DNA from: Calditrichia bacterium
GTDB lineage: Bacteria > Calditrichota > Calditrichia > Calditrichales > J004
Length of the DNA: 39,826 nucleotides
NCBI GenBank assembly: GCA_026991535.1
Contig: JALXBH010000267.1
Span: 1 to 39,826 of the forward strand
Direction: 5' to 3'
Shown here one piece after another: positions 15,871 through 25,647 of this stretch (position 1 is its first letter; every line of letters starts with the position of its first letter). Both the position numbers and the translations under genes were made by a program. Under the pieces are notes generated by a model, which was given only the letters and a program-made list of their open reading frames with translations, was not told where the DNA came from and made no database searches.

Positions 15871-16645
15871 AATATTAAAATACAGCTTTATGGATCTGAT
15901 GCGCAGCCGTTGGAGCTATGTCTATTTTTTCTTTTATCTGGTGCTGGGCTTTGTCTTATTCTTTTTAAACAGTGACGTCACCAAGGCGGTTATAACGCTG
16001 ATGAATGTTATTATCGTCCTCACACCGTTAATCGGTACTATTTTCGGCGTTATGTACTTTTACAGCTCCCGTGAATTTACGGAGCTTTTGCTGGCTCAGC
16101 CGCTAAAACGTAAAACGATTTTTGCAGGACAATACCTCGGTGTAAGCCTCTCCCTGAGCATGAGCCTGGTTGTGGGCGTGGGTATACCTTTTGTTATATA
16201 CGGCATCTTCGGCTCCGCGGCTATTTGGGATTTTAGTACCTTGTTGCTGGTAGGTGCCTTTCTGACCTTTATTTTTGTCGCTTTATCCTTTAACCTGGCT
16301 CTGGCCTTTAAGGATAGGATTAAGGGCTTTGGCTTTTCCATTTTGATGTGGCTGTTTATGGCGGTGATTTACGACGGTTTGTTTTTGCTTAGCATGATGA
16401 TCTTCGATGATTATCCCCTGGACAAACTGGCCCTGGGGGCAACCCTTTTTAATCCGATAGACCTTTCGCGGATATTGATTTTGCTTAAACTGGATATTTC
16501 CGCCCTGCTGGGATATACGGGGGCGGTTTTTAAAAACTTTTTCGGTACGGGACTGGGGCTGCTCCTCTCCCTGATCATGCTTTCCGTATGGGTGCTTATC
16601 CCGGGGGCGCTTATGTTACGCCAGGCGGAGAAAAAAGACTTTTAA
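15863..16645 (+). CDS. nosY: NosY ABC transporter permease
   Basis: The membrane subunit of the NosDFY transporter, 260 residues with six predicted helices (for example SYVYFFFYLVLGFVLFFL, VIIVLTPLIGTIFGVMYF, LLLVGAFLTFIFVALSFN, LGLLLSLIMLSVWVLIPG). The family motif SSREFTELLLAQPLKR lies in the first cytoplasmic loop. It is the last gene of the nos island. NosR, NosG, NosH and NosC are not present in the window, so the electron supply route differs from that in Wolinella-type clusters or is encoded elsewhere. Confidence 0.95.
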   Translation: MLKILKYSFMDLMRSRWSYVYFFFYLVLGFVLFFLNSDVTKAVITLMNVIIVLTPLIGTIFGVMYFYSSREFTELLLAQPLKRKTIFAGQYLGVSLSLSMSLVVGVGIPFVIYGIFGSAAIWDFSTLLLVGAFLTFIFVALSFNLALAFKDRIKGFGFSILMWLFMAVIYDGLFLLSMMIFDDYPLDKLALGATLFNPIDLSRILILLKLDISALLGYTGAVFKNFFGTGLGLLLSLIMLSVWVLIPGALMLRQAEKKDF

Positions 16646-16663
16646 GACAGGGGGCAGTCTGTT

Positions 16664-17155
16664 TTATATTGTTTTGGGAGAGATATAAAACAGTTCCTCG
16701 GCGATACCGGGAACAAAAGCGTGCCAGTCATCCACCTCCGCGCGCAAGCCCATGATGCCGGCCGTGGGCAAATTATCCAGCCGTTGGCCCAAAAAGTGGT
16801 TTATTAGCCGGGTCAATCCCGGATTATGTCCCACCAGCAGAACCTCGTTATGCTCGTTATCCAGATCGCTTATAATGGCGGTAAGTATTTTCAGGGAGGC
16901 CATGTAAAGCAGTTCGGATTGCCGAATGCGACACAGCGGAAAGTTTACGGATGAAAATAACAGGAGGGCCGTGGTTGTCGCCCTGTTGGCCGGGCTGCAA
17001 AGGATCAGCTCGGGATGGGCCGCCCGTTGGTGCAGGGCGTCGCCCATGCGCGGGACATCCTCTTTCCCCCTGGGATTCAGCGGACGTTCAAAATCATTTT
17101 CCGCGCCCGTAGTCCAGGAGGACTTTCCATGACGCATTATATACAGAGTTTTCAT
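16664..17155 (-). CDS. sixA: SixA-like phosphohistidine phosphatase
   Basis: A 163-residue histidine phosphatase of the SixA branch of the phosphoglycerate mutase superfamily. The catalytic RHG is at the N-terminus (LYIMRHGKSSW), followed by DFERPLNPRGKEDVPRMG, the second catalytic His in LVGHNPGLTRL, and the Arg/Glu set in between (PANRATTTA). SixA removes phosphate from histidine-phosphotransfer proteins; in E. coli it acts on ArcB and the nitrogen PTS. The large hybrid kinase two genes away lacks an Hpt domain, so a link to it is possible but unproved. ATG 17155 follows an AAAGGAG site. Confidence 0.85.
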   Translation of the reverse strand: MKTLYIMRHGKSSWTTGAENDFERPLNPRGKEDVPRMGDALHQRAAHPELILCSPANRATTTALLLFSSVNFPLCRIRQSELLYMASLKILTAIISDLDNEHNEVLLVGHNPGLTRLINHFLGQRLDNLPTAGIMGLRAEVDDWHAFVPGIAEELFYISPKTI

Positions 17156-17188
17156 AAATTCACTCCTTTATAATCATAAGGAAATATA

Positions 17189-17713
17189 GTGAAAATTATA
17201 ATATTGAGTAGCGGATTAAAGAAAAAGAGTAAAAGCCGGGCCCTGGCCCGTTTTGCCTATGCGCAGTTAAACGAGATGGGTGTGGAAGTCTCTTTTATAA
17301 ATATGCAGGATTATGATCTGCCCTTTTGTGACGCGGAAAATGAAACCATGCACCATCCGCGGGTGGTAAGCCTGAGGGAAGAATTGCATAAAGCGGATGC
17401 CCTGATTGTGGCCACGCCGGTTTATAACTACAATGGAAACAGCACATTGAAAAATGTTATGGAACTTACCGGCCCCGCCTGGCGGGATAAGGTAGTGGGA
17501 TTTTTGTGTGCGGCGGGTGGTGAAAAAAGTTATATGTCCATCATGAGCCTGGCAAACAATTTAATGCTGGATTTCCGTTGCCTGATCATACCGAAATTTG
17601 TTTATGCCACCGACAGGGATTTTGACGCTGAACTGACAATTTCCCCGGAAATAAAAAAGCGCATAACAGAACAAAACAAAATGGCGCTCCGGCTGAGCCG
17701 CGCCTTAAAATAG
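17189..17713 (+). CDS. NADPH-dependent FMN reductase-like flavoprotein
   Basis: A 174-residue flavodoxin-like protein of the NADPH-dependent FMN reductase family. The phosphate-binding loop is near the start (LSSGLKKKSKSRALA), the flavin-contact loop is ATPVYNYNGNSTLKNVME, and a Gly-rich segment (FLCAAGGEKSYMS) follows. Such enzymes reduce FMN, quinones or azo compounds with NAD(P)H; the substrate cannot be read from sequence. It begins with GTG behind AAGGA and is divergent from the sixA-like gene by 33 bases and convergent with the hybrid kinase, whose stop is one base away. Confidence 0.85.
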   Translation: MKIIILSSGLKKKSKSRALARFAYAQLNEMGVEVSFINMQDYDLPFCDAENETMHHPRVVSLREELHKADALIVATPVYNYNGNSTLKNVMELTGPAWRDKVVGFLCAAGGEKSYMSIMSLANNLMLDFRCLIIPKFVYATDRDFDAELTISPEIKKRITEQNKMALRLSRALK

Positions 17714-17714
17714 A

Positions 17715-20700
17715 TCAATTGGAACTTATCCATTTAAAGATAACTTTTTCCAGCTCTCCCGGTTTGATCGGTTTGCTGATATAATCGTCCATGCCCGCTT
17801 CCAGGCATCGCTCCCGGTCATGTTTCATGGCGTTGGCCGTCATGGCTATGATGGGTATGTGGTGGGCGTCATCTTCGCGGCCGCGTATGCCGCGGGTGGC
17901 TTCCAGCCCGTCCATGACCGGCATTTGCATATCCATCAGGATGATGTCATAGCTTTCTTTTTCAAAGGCTTCCAGAGCCTCTTTGCCGTTGCCGGCGCAT
18001 GAGGTATGAAAACCGAACTTGCGCAACATTTTTACGGCGACCTTTTGGTTGATAAGATTATCCTCAACAAGCAGCACCCGGCCCCTGGCGGTCTGCTGTT
18101 CCCTGTTCCCGCTGTTTGACGTGGAGTTATCCCGGTCGCTCTCTTCTCCGTAAATATTGGACAGGGTTTCGTATAAGAGCGAAATTTTTAAAGGTTTGGT
18201 TAAGAAACCGTCAAAACCCAGTTCAAACATCCTTTTGGCGTCACCCCGTTGACTGGCCGCGGTAATCATTATCATTTTTGTTGACGATATATCGGGGCTG
18301 TTTTTGATAAGCTGACAAAGCTGATCGCCTGATATCCCCGGCATTTTAAGATCGATCAGGGCAAAATCAATGGGATGATCCGTGGCGTTGTAAATTTTAA
18401 GTATATCAAGTGCGTCCTGGGCGTTTTCCGCTTCAAAAATTTCACAACCGCAAGACTTCATCTGCATCTTTAAAATTTCCCGATCTGTTTTGTTGTCATC
18501 CACGATTAGCGCACGTTTTGAAGAAAAATCGTGCCCGGCCGGGGCGCTTTTTTCAGACGGTATAACTTTTTTAAGCGGAATTGAGAACCAGAATAGGGAA
18601 CCGCAGTCGGGTTCGCTCTCAAAACCGATTTCACCTCCCATAAGGGTGGTCAGCTTTTTGGAAATGGCCAGTCCCAATCCGGTTCCGCCAAACTTACGGG
18701 TGGTGGAGGCGTCTACCTGGGAAAAGGATTTAAACAATCGATCCCTGTGTTCATCGGGTATGCCGATACCCGTATCGAGTACGGAGAAGGTGTAATAGGC
18801 CTGTTCCTCATTCTCTTTTTCGATTTCCACCCAAATATTAACGCGTCCCTTCGACGTAAATTTGATGGCATTACCGGCAAGATTGATCAGGATTTGGCGT
18901 ATTCTTCCCGGATCACCGTTTACATATGCGTGAGTGCCGGGTTCCAGAAAACACTTGAAGTCCAGCCCTTTTTCATCGGTTTTTATCACCAGCAGATCGG
19001 ATACTTCCTCCAGCATTTTTTTAAGGTCAAAGTCGATATATTCCAGCTCCAGTTTCCCGGCCTCAATTTTTGAGAAGTCGAGAATATCGTTAATAACGGT
19101 TAACAGGGCGTCGGCCGAAGAAGCAATAGTGGCGATATATTCCCGCTGTTCCACATCCAGCGGCGTGTCCATCATCAGGTGGGCCATGCCGAGAACGCCG
19201 TTCATGGGTGTGCGTATTTCATGGCTCATGGATGCCAGGAATTCGCTTTTCATGCGCGAAAGAGCTTCGGCCTTTTCCTTGGCTTCCCGCATCTCTTCCT
19301 CGGCAATCTTCCGAATAATCAGGGTTGCTATTTTTTCGGCAATATATTTCAGAAGTTCCATATCCTCCTGATCATAGGCGTCGGGGTTATCATAGTCCTG
19401 AACGACCAGAATGCCGAAAACCTCGTTGTTGTTTTTCAGCGGCACGCCCATCCAACATTTTGAAAGAGGCCCGCTCAGTTCAATCTCTCCCTTATCCGCA
19501 AGGTGTTTCAACTCCGATGAGGTAAGTATCCTGGCCTGACCCTGGCGATAGATATAATGGGTGCATGTATGGCTCATGTCCAGCGGAGGCATTTCATTGG
19601 ACGGGGCGTCATGATCGAAAACAACGGGAAAATGATACCGGTTCTGCTTTTTGTTATAAAGGGCGATATAAAAATTTTGCGTGTCAATAAAGGGGCTGAT
19701 CCCCTGGCGTATATTAATAATCAGTTCCTTTAGGGTGGTGGAAATGCCCGCGGATTGCGAGAGCTTATCCACGATCTTGCGTATCTTCTCCTTTTGCTTC
19801 CTGTCGGAGATATCCCGTACCATGGCGTAAAGAACGTCTTCTCTGCCGATTTTGATTTTTCTTAAGGCAACCTCGCAGTCAAACTCTGTACCATCCAAAC
19901 GTTTGTGCAGCCATTCGAAACGCTGGGGACCTTCTGTATAGGCGGCGCGGATTTTTTCCTGAGCCAGTTCACGGGAGTTGGCTCCATTCGGCTGATATTC
20001 GGGTGAAAGATCAGCGGGATGCAGCTTTCTAAACTCTTCCACGTTGTCTACCTTAAACATCTGCAGGGCGGCGTTATTGCAATCCAGAAATCCACTTTCA
20101 TTGGTAATGGTAATGGCGTCTGTGGCATTGTCGAAAAGCGTTTGAAATTTTTTCTCGTTTTCGGCCAACTCCGCTGTTCTTTCCTCTACTTTTCTTTCAA
20201 GGGATTCATTCAGTTGCTTAACCTTTAGCATGTTGTTGTTGGCTTCTTCGGTTTTTTCCTGAAGCTTTTCCACTAAATGAGCAAAGGTGCGGCCCAGCCG
20301 GGCAACTTCATCATGACCTTCAACGCGTATCTTAATATCCTTATCTCCCCTTGCCAGTTGACGGGCCTGCCGTGTCAGCTTAATGATGGGCGCGGTAAGA
20401 CGCCGTACCACAAAAAAACCGATGATGCCGGTAAACAGAACGGCCAGCAAAGAGATCAGTATAACTTTGTTTTTTAAACCGGCAATGCTGGAAAGAATAA
20501 CCTCCTCCCGGGCAATTAAAAAGAGCCCCAGAAAACGATTGTTGTCAAACTGACTAAGCGGTACCTTTACCGAAACGTGTAAATCCTGGTGTTGGGTTTC
20601 CCGGACAATATTAACTTTGTCGTATTTAAGGGATTTCCAGACCTGCGGATGATCGAGTACCATGCCGTTTTTCAAGCCATTCTCAAATTCCCAGTTGCGC

Positions 20701-21848
20701 AGGGGATTCGGATGTTCTATGATGCCGCCGGAGGAATTGGTAAGGATAATGTCATATTTATCATTTTTATCAAGCTCATCCAGCAACATTTGAGCATTGG
20801 TATTTATCACGATAATCGCGCCCGGTTTTTTTAGGGCGCCGGATTGTTCAAGTATGCCGATCAGCTTATCCAGACCCTTTTTGTATATCCGCTTATGCTT
20901 ATGGTAGGCGTCGCTATCCAATATATTTAAAGCTTTATTTTTCTCCCCCTTTAAAACAAGAGAAAGAGCCTGCTTTTCCAGGGAAACCAGCTGATCGTTG
21001 GCGGATTGAACGGAGCGCATGGCCTTTAGGGCAAAGGAGCCCCCGAGTGCGAGACCCTTTTCGATGGCCCGTTGAAGATATTTTTCATTCTCATTATAGC
21101 GCTGAATCCATTTAACATCACCCGATTGGACCGCCGCCAGGGCGGACATGGTTAAAACCTCATCATAATATCTGATTTTACCGATGATATCGATACGTTC
21201 CGGAGACGTTGTGTAGCTTTTATCGACCGCATCATCGGTGAAAACCGGTACCACTATCCGTTGTGTTGGTCTGCGGGGATGCTCGATAACGCCATGCTCG
21301 CGATTCAGGGTTATGTCCGAAACATAAATTTCTCCGGGCAAAAGCATGGCCCCTTTTATGACGTAGGGCGCCGTGCCTTTATTTTGCAGTTCTTTGTCTC
21401 TGTGGATATGAATTTCCTTTTTTTCTCCATGGGGCGCATCTACCCTTACGATTTCCATGCCCGTGTCCAGGCGGATAAGCCGTACCTGTTGATAGTTCTT
21501 GGCGCGAACCATCAGGGAGAAGGCCTGTTCAAGATTCCGGCGCCACTCTGTTAAGCTCATTTTAGAGACCGGGTCGACATTGCCATGATTCAGAGCCCGC
21601 AAAATGCCATGCACACCCCGGGAGCTGCTTAAAAAGATCGCATCCTTCCGGGCGGCGTCTATGCTGCGTATCAGGCGTTCACTTTGACGTTCAGCGGCCT
21701 CCTGCATTAAAGAGACAGCCGATTTGATCAAAAGCTCTCGTGATGAGCGATAGGAAAACCAGCCCGCCAGGGAGACGGCAATAACGGTTACGATGGAGCC
21801 GGCAAGGGTCAGCTTCCAGATTATGGGCAGGCCTTTTTTAATTTTCAT
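17715..21848 (-). CDS. Large hybrid sensor histidine kinase with two receivers
   Basis: A 1377-residue membrane-bound hybrid kinase. Order: transmembrane helix (about 12-34), a long periplasmic sensing region (about 35-460, with [12 protein letters not shown]-type helices and a dCache-like second half), second helix (about 463-485), HAMP (to 540), coiled coil, PAS (about 570-690; [15 protein letters not shown]), GAF (about 700-840), HisKA with phospho-His near 876 ([10 protein letters not shown]), HATPase ([29 protein letters not shown]), receiver 1 with Asp near 1164 (LIDLKMPG) and receiver 2 with Asp near 1303 ([11 protein letters not shown]). No Hpt or output domain is fused, so phosphate must go to separate partners. 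No response regulator gene is adjacent. The signal is unknown. Confidence 0.93.
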   Translation of the reverse strand: MKIKKGLPIIWKLTLAGSIVTVIAVSLAGWFSYRSSRELLIKSAVSLMQEAAERQSERLIRSIDAARKDAIFLSSSRGVHGILRALNHGNVDPVSKMSLTEWRRNLEQAFSLMVRAKNYQQVRLIRLDTGMEIVRVDAPHGEKKEIHIHRDKELQNKGTAPYVIKGAMLLPGEIYVSDITLNREHGVIEHPRRPTQRIVVPVFTDDAVDKSYTTSPERIDIIGKIRYYDEVLTMSALAAVQSGDVKWIQRYNENEKYLQRAIEKGLALGGSFALKAMRSVQSANDQLVSLEKQALSLVLKGEKNKALNILDSDAYHKHKRIYKKGLDKLIGILEQSGALKKPGAIIVINTNAQMLLDELDKNDKYDIILTNSSGGIIEHPNPLRNWEFENGLKNGMVLDHPQVWKSLKYDKVNIVRETQHQDLHVSVKVPLSQFDNNRFLGLFLIAREEVILSSIAGLKNKVILISLLAVLFTGIIGFFVVRRLTAPIIKLTRQARQLARGDKDIKIRVEGHDEVARLGRTFAHLVEKLQEKTEEANNNMLKVKQLNESLERKVEERTAELAENEKKFQTLFDNATDAITITNESGFLDCNNAALQMFKVDNVEEFRKLHPADLSPEYQPNGANSRELAQEKIRAAYTEGPQRFEWLHKRLDGTEFDCEVALRKIKIGREDVLYAMVRDISDRKQKEKIRKIVDKLSQSAGISTTLKELIINIRQGISPFIDTQNFYIALYNKKQNRYHFPVVFDHDAPSNEMPPLDMSHTCTHYIYRQGQARILTSSELKHLADKGEIELSGPLSKCWMGVPLKNNNEVFGILVVQDYDNPDAYDQEDMELLKYIAEKIATLIIRKIAEEEMREAKEKAEALSRMKSEFLASMSHEIRTPMNGVLGMAHLMMDTPLDVEQREYIATIASSADALLTVINDILDFSKIEAGKLELEYIDFDLKKMLEEVSDLLVIKTDEKGLDFKCFLEPGTHAYVNGDPGRIRQILINLAGNAIKFTSKGRVNIWVEIEKENEEQAYYTFSVLDTGIGIPDEHRDRLFKSFSQVDASTTRKFGGTGLGLAISKKLTTLMGGEIGFESEPDCGSLFWFSIPLKKVIPSEKSAPAGHDFSSKRALIVDDNKTDREILKMQMKSCGCEIFEAENAQDALDILKIYNATDHPIDFALIDLKMPGISGDQLCQLIKNSPDISSTKMIMITAASQRGDAKRMFELGFDGFLTKPLKISLLYETLSNIYGEESDRDNSTSNSGNREQQTARGRVLLVEDNLINQKVAVKMLRKFGFHTSCAGNGKEALEAFEKESYDIILMDMQMPVMDGLEATRGIRGREDDAHHIPIIAMTANAMKHDRERCLEAGMDDYISKPIKPGELEKVIFKWISSN

Positions 21849-22337
21849 GATGCTTTATGTCCCGAATGTTCATGACGGATAAGGAGCGGTTTCCGTTTCC
21901 ATCCCTTGAATGGTTTGACGGAGAAGAGGATGGTAACGCGGAAAGAATCGCCCAAGAGCGGGAACGTGCTGATGGGGAAGGTGTAGCGGGGACAGTCCTT
22001 CGCGGGAAAAACAATAGTACTCAGTTTATTTTTAACGTTCAAAACATATTCCGGGTCATTATTTTGATACTATGTTCGGCATGTGCTCCGGAAATGTTAA
22101 GGGCCTGCTCCGGAGTGAGCGGAAAACACAACATAAGCCGCAGGCCGGTAGAGTATTGCCCTCATCCCGGGGCCATATCCCGTGGTTCGCGGGGCTGTTT
22201 TTTTTCGTATCGTTTTATATTCCGCTTAAACTTTAGTTCTGGCGAGTAAAAGAAAGTTTTTTTATGTTAATATCTATTTCTCGGCAGAGAAACAGGCGTG
22301 ACGACAACTTTTTTATAAATCCGGGGGTACGGGTACA
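21849..22337. other. 490-bp gene-free region before sglT
   Basis: A 131-codon plus-strand frame (21857-22249) and a 66-codon minus-strand frame (21845-22042) are open here but have no ribosome binding site, no recognisable motif and poor amino acid composition, so I do not call them. The part from about 22075 to 22206 is rich in inverted repeats and ends in a terminator (separate entry). The last 130 bases are AT-rich with a GGGGG site close to the sglT start. Confidence 0.5.
22075..22206 (+). ncRNA. Structured RNA or leader candidate upstream of sglT
   Basis: Three consecutive potential hairpins: CTCCGGA/TCCGGAG (22086-22092, 22109-22115), GCGG/CCGC (22119-22122, 22138-22141), and CCCGTG/CGCGGG (22179-22184, 22188-22193) followed by GCTG and eight T, which is an intrinsic terminator form. 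An alternative pair GCCC/GGGC (from about 22158) competes with the terminator region. No gene ends here on the plus strand, so the terminator belongs either to a small RNA or to an attenuated leader of sglT, 130 bases downstream. TTTTGATACTAT at 22063-22074 is a possible promoter element. It does not match a riboswitch I know. Confidence 0.35.
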
Positions 22338-23975
22338 ATGACTTTCTCCATGTTAGATTATATTATCTTTTTTAGTTATATACTGGGTATTGTAGCTTTG
22401 GGATTTTTTGTTTCCCGGGAAAAGAAAGGCCATGCAAAAGACACCAATGACTATTTTCTGGCGGGCAATAAACTCACCTGGTGGGCCATCGGCGCGTCCC
22501 TGATTGCCGCCAATATTTCCGCCGAGCAGATTATCGGCATGTCCGGTTCCGGTTTTGCCGGCGGGCTGGCCATAGCCTCCTATGAGTGGATGGCCGCGCT
22601 AACCCTGCTGATTGTGGGTAAGTTTTTTTTACCCATATTCATCGAAAAAAAGATATATACCATTCCCGAGTTCATTGAGCAGCGTTACAACACAACCCTT
22701 AAAACCATTTTGGCCGTTTTTTGGATATTTCTGTTTGTTTTTGTCAACCTGACAACCGTAATGTTTCTGGGCGCCAAGGCGCTGGATACCATTTTGGGTA
22801 ACGGAGACGGTAGTCTGTTGATGATAGCGATGGCCGGACTGGGATTGGTGGCGGCGGCCTATTCCCTTTATGGCGGTCTCTCCGCCGTGGCCTGGACCGA
22901 TGTGATACAGGTGGTTCTGCTGGTACTTGGGGGATTGATCACCACCCTGATCGCTTTGGATTTTGTCACCCCGGAGGGGGGCATCCTAAACGGTTTTGCC
23001 CATGTGTATGACGTGGCCGGAAATAAATTCCATATGATCCTGGAAAGAAACAATCCTGAGTTTAACAACCTCCCCGGCATAGCCGTGCTGATCGGCGGTA
23101 TGTGGATTGCCAATCTTTATTACTGGGGCTTTAATCAATATATCATCCAAAGGACACTGGCTGCCAAATCCCTGAAGGAAGCACAGCGTGGAATCGCCTT
23201 TGCCGCTTTTTTAAAGCTGATCATTCCCTTTATTGTGGTTATTCCCGGCATTGTGGCTTATGTTATGTATAGTCACCCCGAAGGTACGGTGTTGGTTGAC
23301 GGGGTTCAAAGCGCTTTTAGCCGTCCCGATGGCGGTATTAATTACGATAAGGCCTACCCCTGGCTGATCAGCACCTTTGTACCAACCGGTCTTAAAGGGG
23401 TTGTGGTTGCCGCCCTTACCGCAGCTATTATCTCCTCTCTGGCCTCGATGATGAATTCGGTTTCTACCATTTTTACCATGGACATCTATAAACCCTATAT
23501 CAATAAAGAGGCCTCCCAAAAGCAGTTGGTACGTACGGGCCGGATCGTTGCTTTGCTGGCCATTCTGATTGCCCTGTTCATCGCCCCGTTTTTAAAAACC
23601 CTGCCACAGGTGTTTCAGTATATTCAGGAATACACGGGGCTGGTCAGTCCGGGCATTCTGGCCGTATCTATGATGGGTTTGTTCTGGAAAAAGGTGACCA
23701 CGCACGGGGCCATTTGGGGCACCTTGTTGTCGATTCCCGTGGCCTTGCTGCTTAAAATTCCGGCGCTGGAGCTGCCTTTTATGGATCAAATGATGTATAC
23801 CTTTATCATCACCGTGGTTATTGCCGGCATGATCAGCCTGGACAGTAACGAAAATGATGATGATCCCAAAGGGTTTAGTTTAACCGCCCGGCTGTTTAAA
23901 ACCGACAGTGTGTTTAATGTGGCGGCCTATGCTATTTTATTGCTTTTGGTTGTATTGTATGCCGTTTTTTGGTAG
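22338..23975 (+). CDS. sglT: Sodium/sugar symporter (vSGLT-like)
   Basis: A 545-residue solute:sodium symporter of the SGLT branch with about 14 membrane helices. It is close to Vibrio parahaemolyticus vSGLT over its whole length as I remember it: GASLIAANISAEQIIGMSGS in the helix that forms the sugar and sodium sites, IYTIPEFIEQRYN, YSLYGGLSAVAWTDVIQV, NLYYWGFNQYIIQRTLAAKS and FQYIQEYTGLVSPGI. Galactose or glucose are the likely substrates, driven by Na+. The start at 22338 has a GGGGGTA site. It appears monocistronic; a structured leader with a terminator lies upstream. Confidence 0.93.
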   Translation: MTFSMLDYIIFFSYILGIVALGFFVSREKKGHAKDTNDYFLAGNKLTWWAIGASLIAANISAEQIIGMSGSGFAGGLAIASYEWMAALTLLIVGKFFLPIFIEKKIYTIPEFIEQRYNTTLKTILAVFWIFLFVFVNLTTVMFLGAKALDTILGNGDGSLLMIAMAGLGLVAAAYSLYGGLSAVAWTDVIQVVLLVLGGLITTLIALDFVTPEGGILNGFAHVYDVAGNKFHMILERNNPEFNNLPGIAVLIGGMWIANLYYWGFNQYIIQRTLAAKSLKEAQRGIAFAAFLKLIIPFIVVIPGIVAYVMYSHPEGTVLVDGVQSAFSRPDGGINYDKAYPWLISTFVPTGLKGVVVAALTAAIISSLASMMNSVSTIFTMDIYKPYINKEASQKQLVRTGRIVALLAILIALFIAPFLKTLPQVFQYIQEYTGLVSPGILAVSMMGLFWKKVTTHGAIWGTLLSIPVALLLKIPALELPFMDQMMYTFIITVVIAGMISLDSNENDDDPKGFSLTARLFKTDSVFNVAAYAILLLLVVLYAVFW

Positions 23976-24021
23976 AAGAAGCTATGGTTCCCGTATATTG
24001 TGACGGTTTAACACAGGCCGG

Positions 24022-24555
24022 TTAAAAATGAAAAACTAAATTGATCGGCTGCTTATAGCGCAATGCGGACGGGGCGCTATTCGCCGTTGCCTTATCATTG
24101 CTCCAGTCGTAGGCAAAATAAGCCCCAATGGGCGCCGGTAGCAGATAAAACAATCCCCCGGCGGCGGAACCCAACAGGGTGATCCAGAAACTACCGTTAC
24201 CGTTTTTTTCCCGGCCATAGCTGTATACGCCCCAGGCGCCGCCTGCCACATAGCCTACAATACTGCCAAGAACCGCGGCCGCAAGACCGTCGTATCCGTC
24301 CCCACCCGTAATCTCGGTGATAAGGATGCCACCCGCCAGGCCGCCAAGGCTGCCCAGCGCGGCGTAGGTATATCCTTGCAATATCTGCTCAAAAGCGATG
24401 ATTTCCCCCTGAGATGTGCCGTCTGGCAGATCCGCGGAATGGAGGAGTATGTTCTGCCGTGCGGCCGGGGCTGTTAGCAGATGTTTGGAAAACTTTACGC
24501 CGGCCGTTGCATGGGTAATGAAAAGAAAAAGAAAGAATAGGCAAATACGTTTCAC
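24022..24555 (-). CDS. Exported glycine-rich hypothetical protein
   Basis: A 177-residue protein with an N-terminal signal peptide (KRICLFFLFLFITHATA, cleavage near residue 19). The middle is Gly/Ala-rich with two or three weakly hydrophobic segments (YTYAALGSLGGLAGGILI, GLAAAVLGSIVGYVAGGAWGVYSYG, FWITLLGSAAGGLFYLLPAPIGAYFAYDW) that resemble glycine-zipper helices, then a tail ending in an aromatic residue (LVFHF), as in many outer-membrane proteins. I do not recognise the family. It stands alone, convergent with sglT, and is followed upstream by 270 bases without a gene. Confidence 0.65.
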   Translation of the reverse strand: MKRICLFFLFLFITHATAGVKFSKHLLTAPAARQNILLHSADLPDGTSQGEIIAFEQILQGYTYAALGSLGGLAGGILITEITGGDGYDGLAAAVLGSIVGYVAGGAWGVYSYGREKNGNGSFWITLLGSAAGGLFYLLPAPIGAYFAYDWSNDKATANSAPSALRYKQPINLVFHF

Positions 24556-24773
24556 GGGACCTCCCGGGTTTATAGAGAAATTTCATATCTTTTCGGAAGT
24601 ATATTTATGGGCGTAAGATTTTTATAAGAGTTTTGGAAAGGGTTGGATGACGCGGCACAGAGACAGGAAAAAGGGGGAAGGTGGACAAAGCATCCGGTTT
24701 ATGAGTCGGACAGAGTCGTAATATCGCAAAAAAATGTAGATTTCGTTTAAAAACCGGTCCTATTCCGGGTCTC
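24556..24773. other. Gene-free region
   Basis: About 220 bases between the exported glycine-rich protein and the tRNA-Phe terminator. I see no open frame with a start signal, no clear hairpin and no repeat beyond short purine-rich runs (around 24667-24690). Confidence 0.5.
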
Positions 24774-24820
24774 TGAAAAAAATTAACCCCTTGCTAAATC
24801 CAATGTTAACAAGGGGTTAA
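24774..24820 (-). terminator. Terminator of tRNA-Phe
   Basis: On the minus strand a perfect 11-bp stem (TTAACCCCTTG 24810-24820 paired with CAAGGGGTTAA 24783-24793, 16-base loop) is followed directly by a T-run (A-run 24774-24782 on the plus strand). It starts three bases beyond the tRNA 3' end. Confidence 0.9.
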
Positions 24821-24822
24821 AG

Positions 24823-24895
<73 letters not shown>

Positions 24896-25167
24896 ATCCT
24901 TTTTGAAAGACAGGCAATTTAAGTAGCTCAAATAATCGATGCAAGCCTATATGCGTATTTTTCAAAAAAAGATTTATGATGACGTACCTATTTAGGTACC
25001 ACAGGCAGAGATATTTTATAATAACCGGTTGTTGTGGTCTGGTTCAAGGTTTTTTAGCGATATCGTGTCCGTTTAAACCCGGCCGTCCTGTATTTCGTTG
25101 CTCATAAAAGGGCTTTATTCACCGTTGTTCCGCTCCGAACCTGTGCCGGGCTTAACTTAAATTTTAT
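24896..25167. other. Gene-free region with a 16-bp palindrome
   Basis: The region upstream of tRNA-Phe and downstream of the PTS IIB gene. It contains the palindrome GTACCTA-TT-TAGGTAC (24984-24999), about 90 bases upstream of the tRNA on the minus strand. Nothing else is clear. PTS genes for the IIC and IID membrane subunits, HPr or enzyme I would be expected here and are absent. Confidence 0.45.
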
Positions 25168-25647
25168 TTATGTCGGAATAACTTCCCTGATGTCTACTTT
25201 ATGTCCCGTAGGTACATCCAGGCATTCGAAACGCACGCCTTTTTTCATACATCGGTGAAATGAGGCGATTTCCTCATCGGAGAGATAGAGATAGGGTAAA
25301 AAATTCCTGCGGCCTTCCTTATAGTGAATGCCGCCTACGTTTACCGTATGAAAGGAAACACCCTTATCCAAAAGATGTTCTATGACCTCGGGGCCCTTTA
25401 CCAAAAAGATCGCCTTGGAGTCATCCCCGCTGGAGTTGTTTAAAAGCTCAGCCGCATGCTTTTCATCCAGGATCAGGGTTTTAAGGCCGTCGGGCACGCA
25501 GGAAAGGTACAGCTCCTTTTCCCAGTCATTGGCCTCCACCTCGTCATCACACAAAATAATTTTATCGCTGTGTAAAACGCTAACCCAACCGATGACGACC
25601 TGTCCGTGAATCAGCCGGTCGTCAATTCTGTACAGTTGTATCTTCAT
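25168..25647 (-). CDS. PTS mannose-family IIB component
   Basis: A 159-residue phosphocarrier of the mannose/fructose/sorbose PTS IIB family. The phosphorylated histidine is His14 in the signature IDDRLIHGQVVIGW. It normally takes phosphate from IIA and passes it to a sugar at IIC/IID. Here it overlaps the IIA gene by four bases (ATGA) and is the last gene of the operon; no IIC or IID gene follows, so it may act on distant membrane subunits or serve in regulation. Length is normal and no key residue is missing. Confidence 0.92.
   Translation of the reverse strand: MKIQLYRIDDRLIHGQVVIGWVSVLHSDKIILCDDEVEANDWEKELYLSCVPDGLKTLILDEKHAAELLNNSSGDDSKAIFLVKGPEVIEHLLDKGVSFHTVNVGGIHYKEGRRNFLPYLYLSDEEIASFHRCMKKGVRFECLDVPTGHKVDIREVIPT

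Noticed and set aside
16659-16693. Inverted repeat CTGTTTTATAT/ATATAAAACAG as terminator between nosY and the sixA-like gene
   Set aside because: AT-rich, long loop, lies within the coding end of the sixA-like gene and has no T-run; it could help convergent termination but is too weak to call.
22075-22206. 6S RNA or SRP RNA upstream of sglT
   Set aside because: The two ends do not pair as in 6S RNA and the conserved SRP loop sequences are absent.
21857-22249. 130-codon plus-strand open frame upstream of sglT
   Set aside because: No ribosome binding site, no motif, Arg/Cys/Ser-rich low-quality composition, and it runs through hairpins and the terminator T-run.
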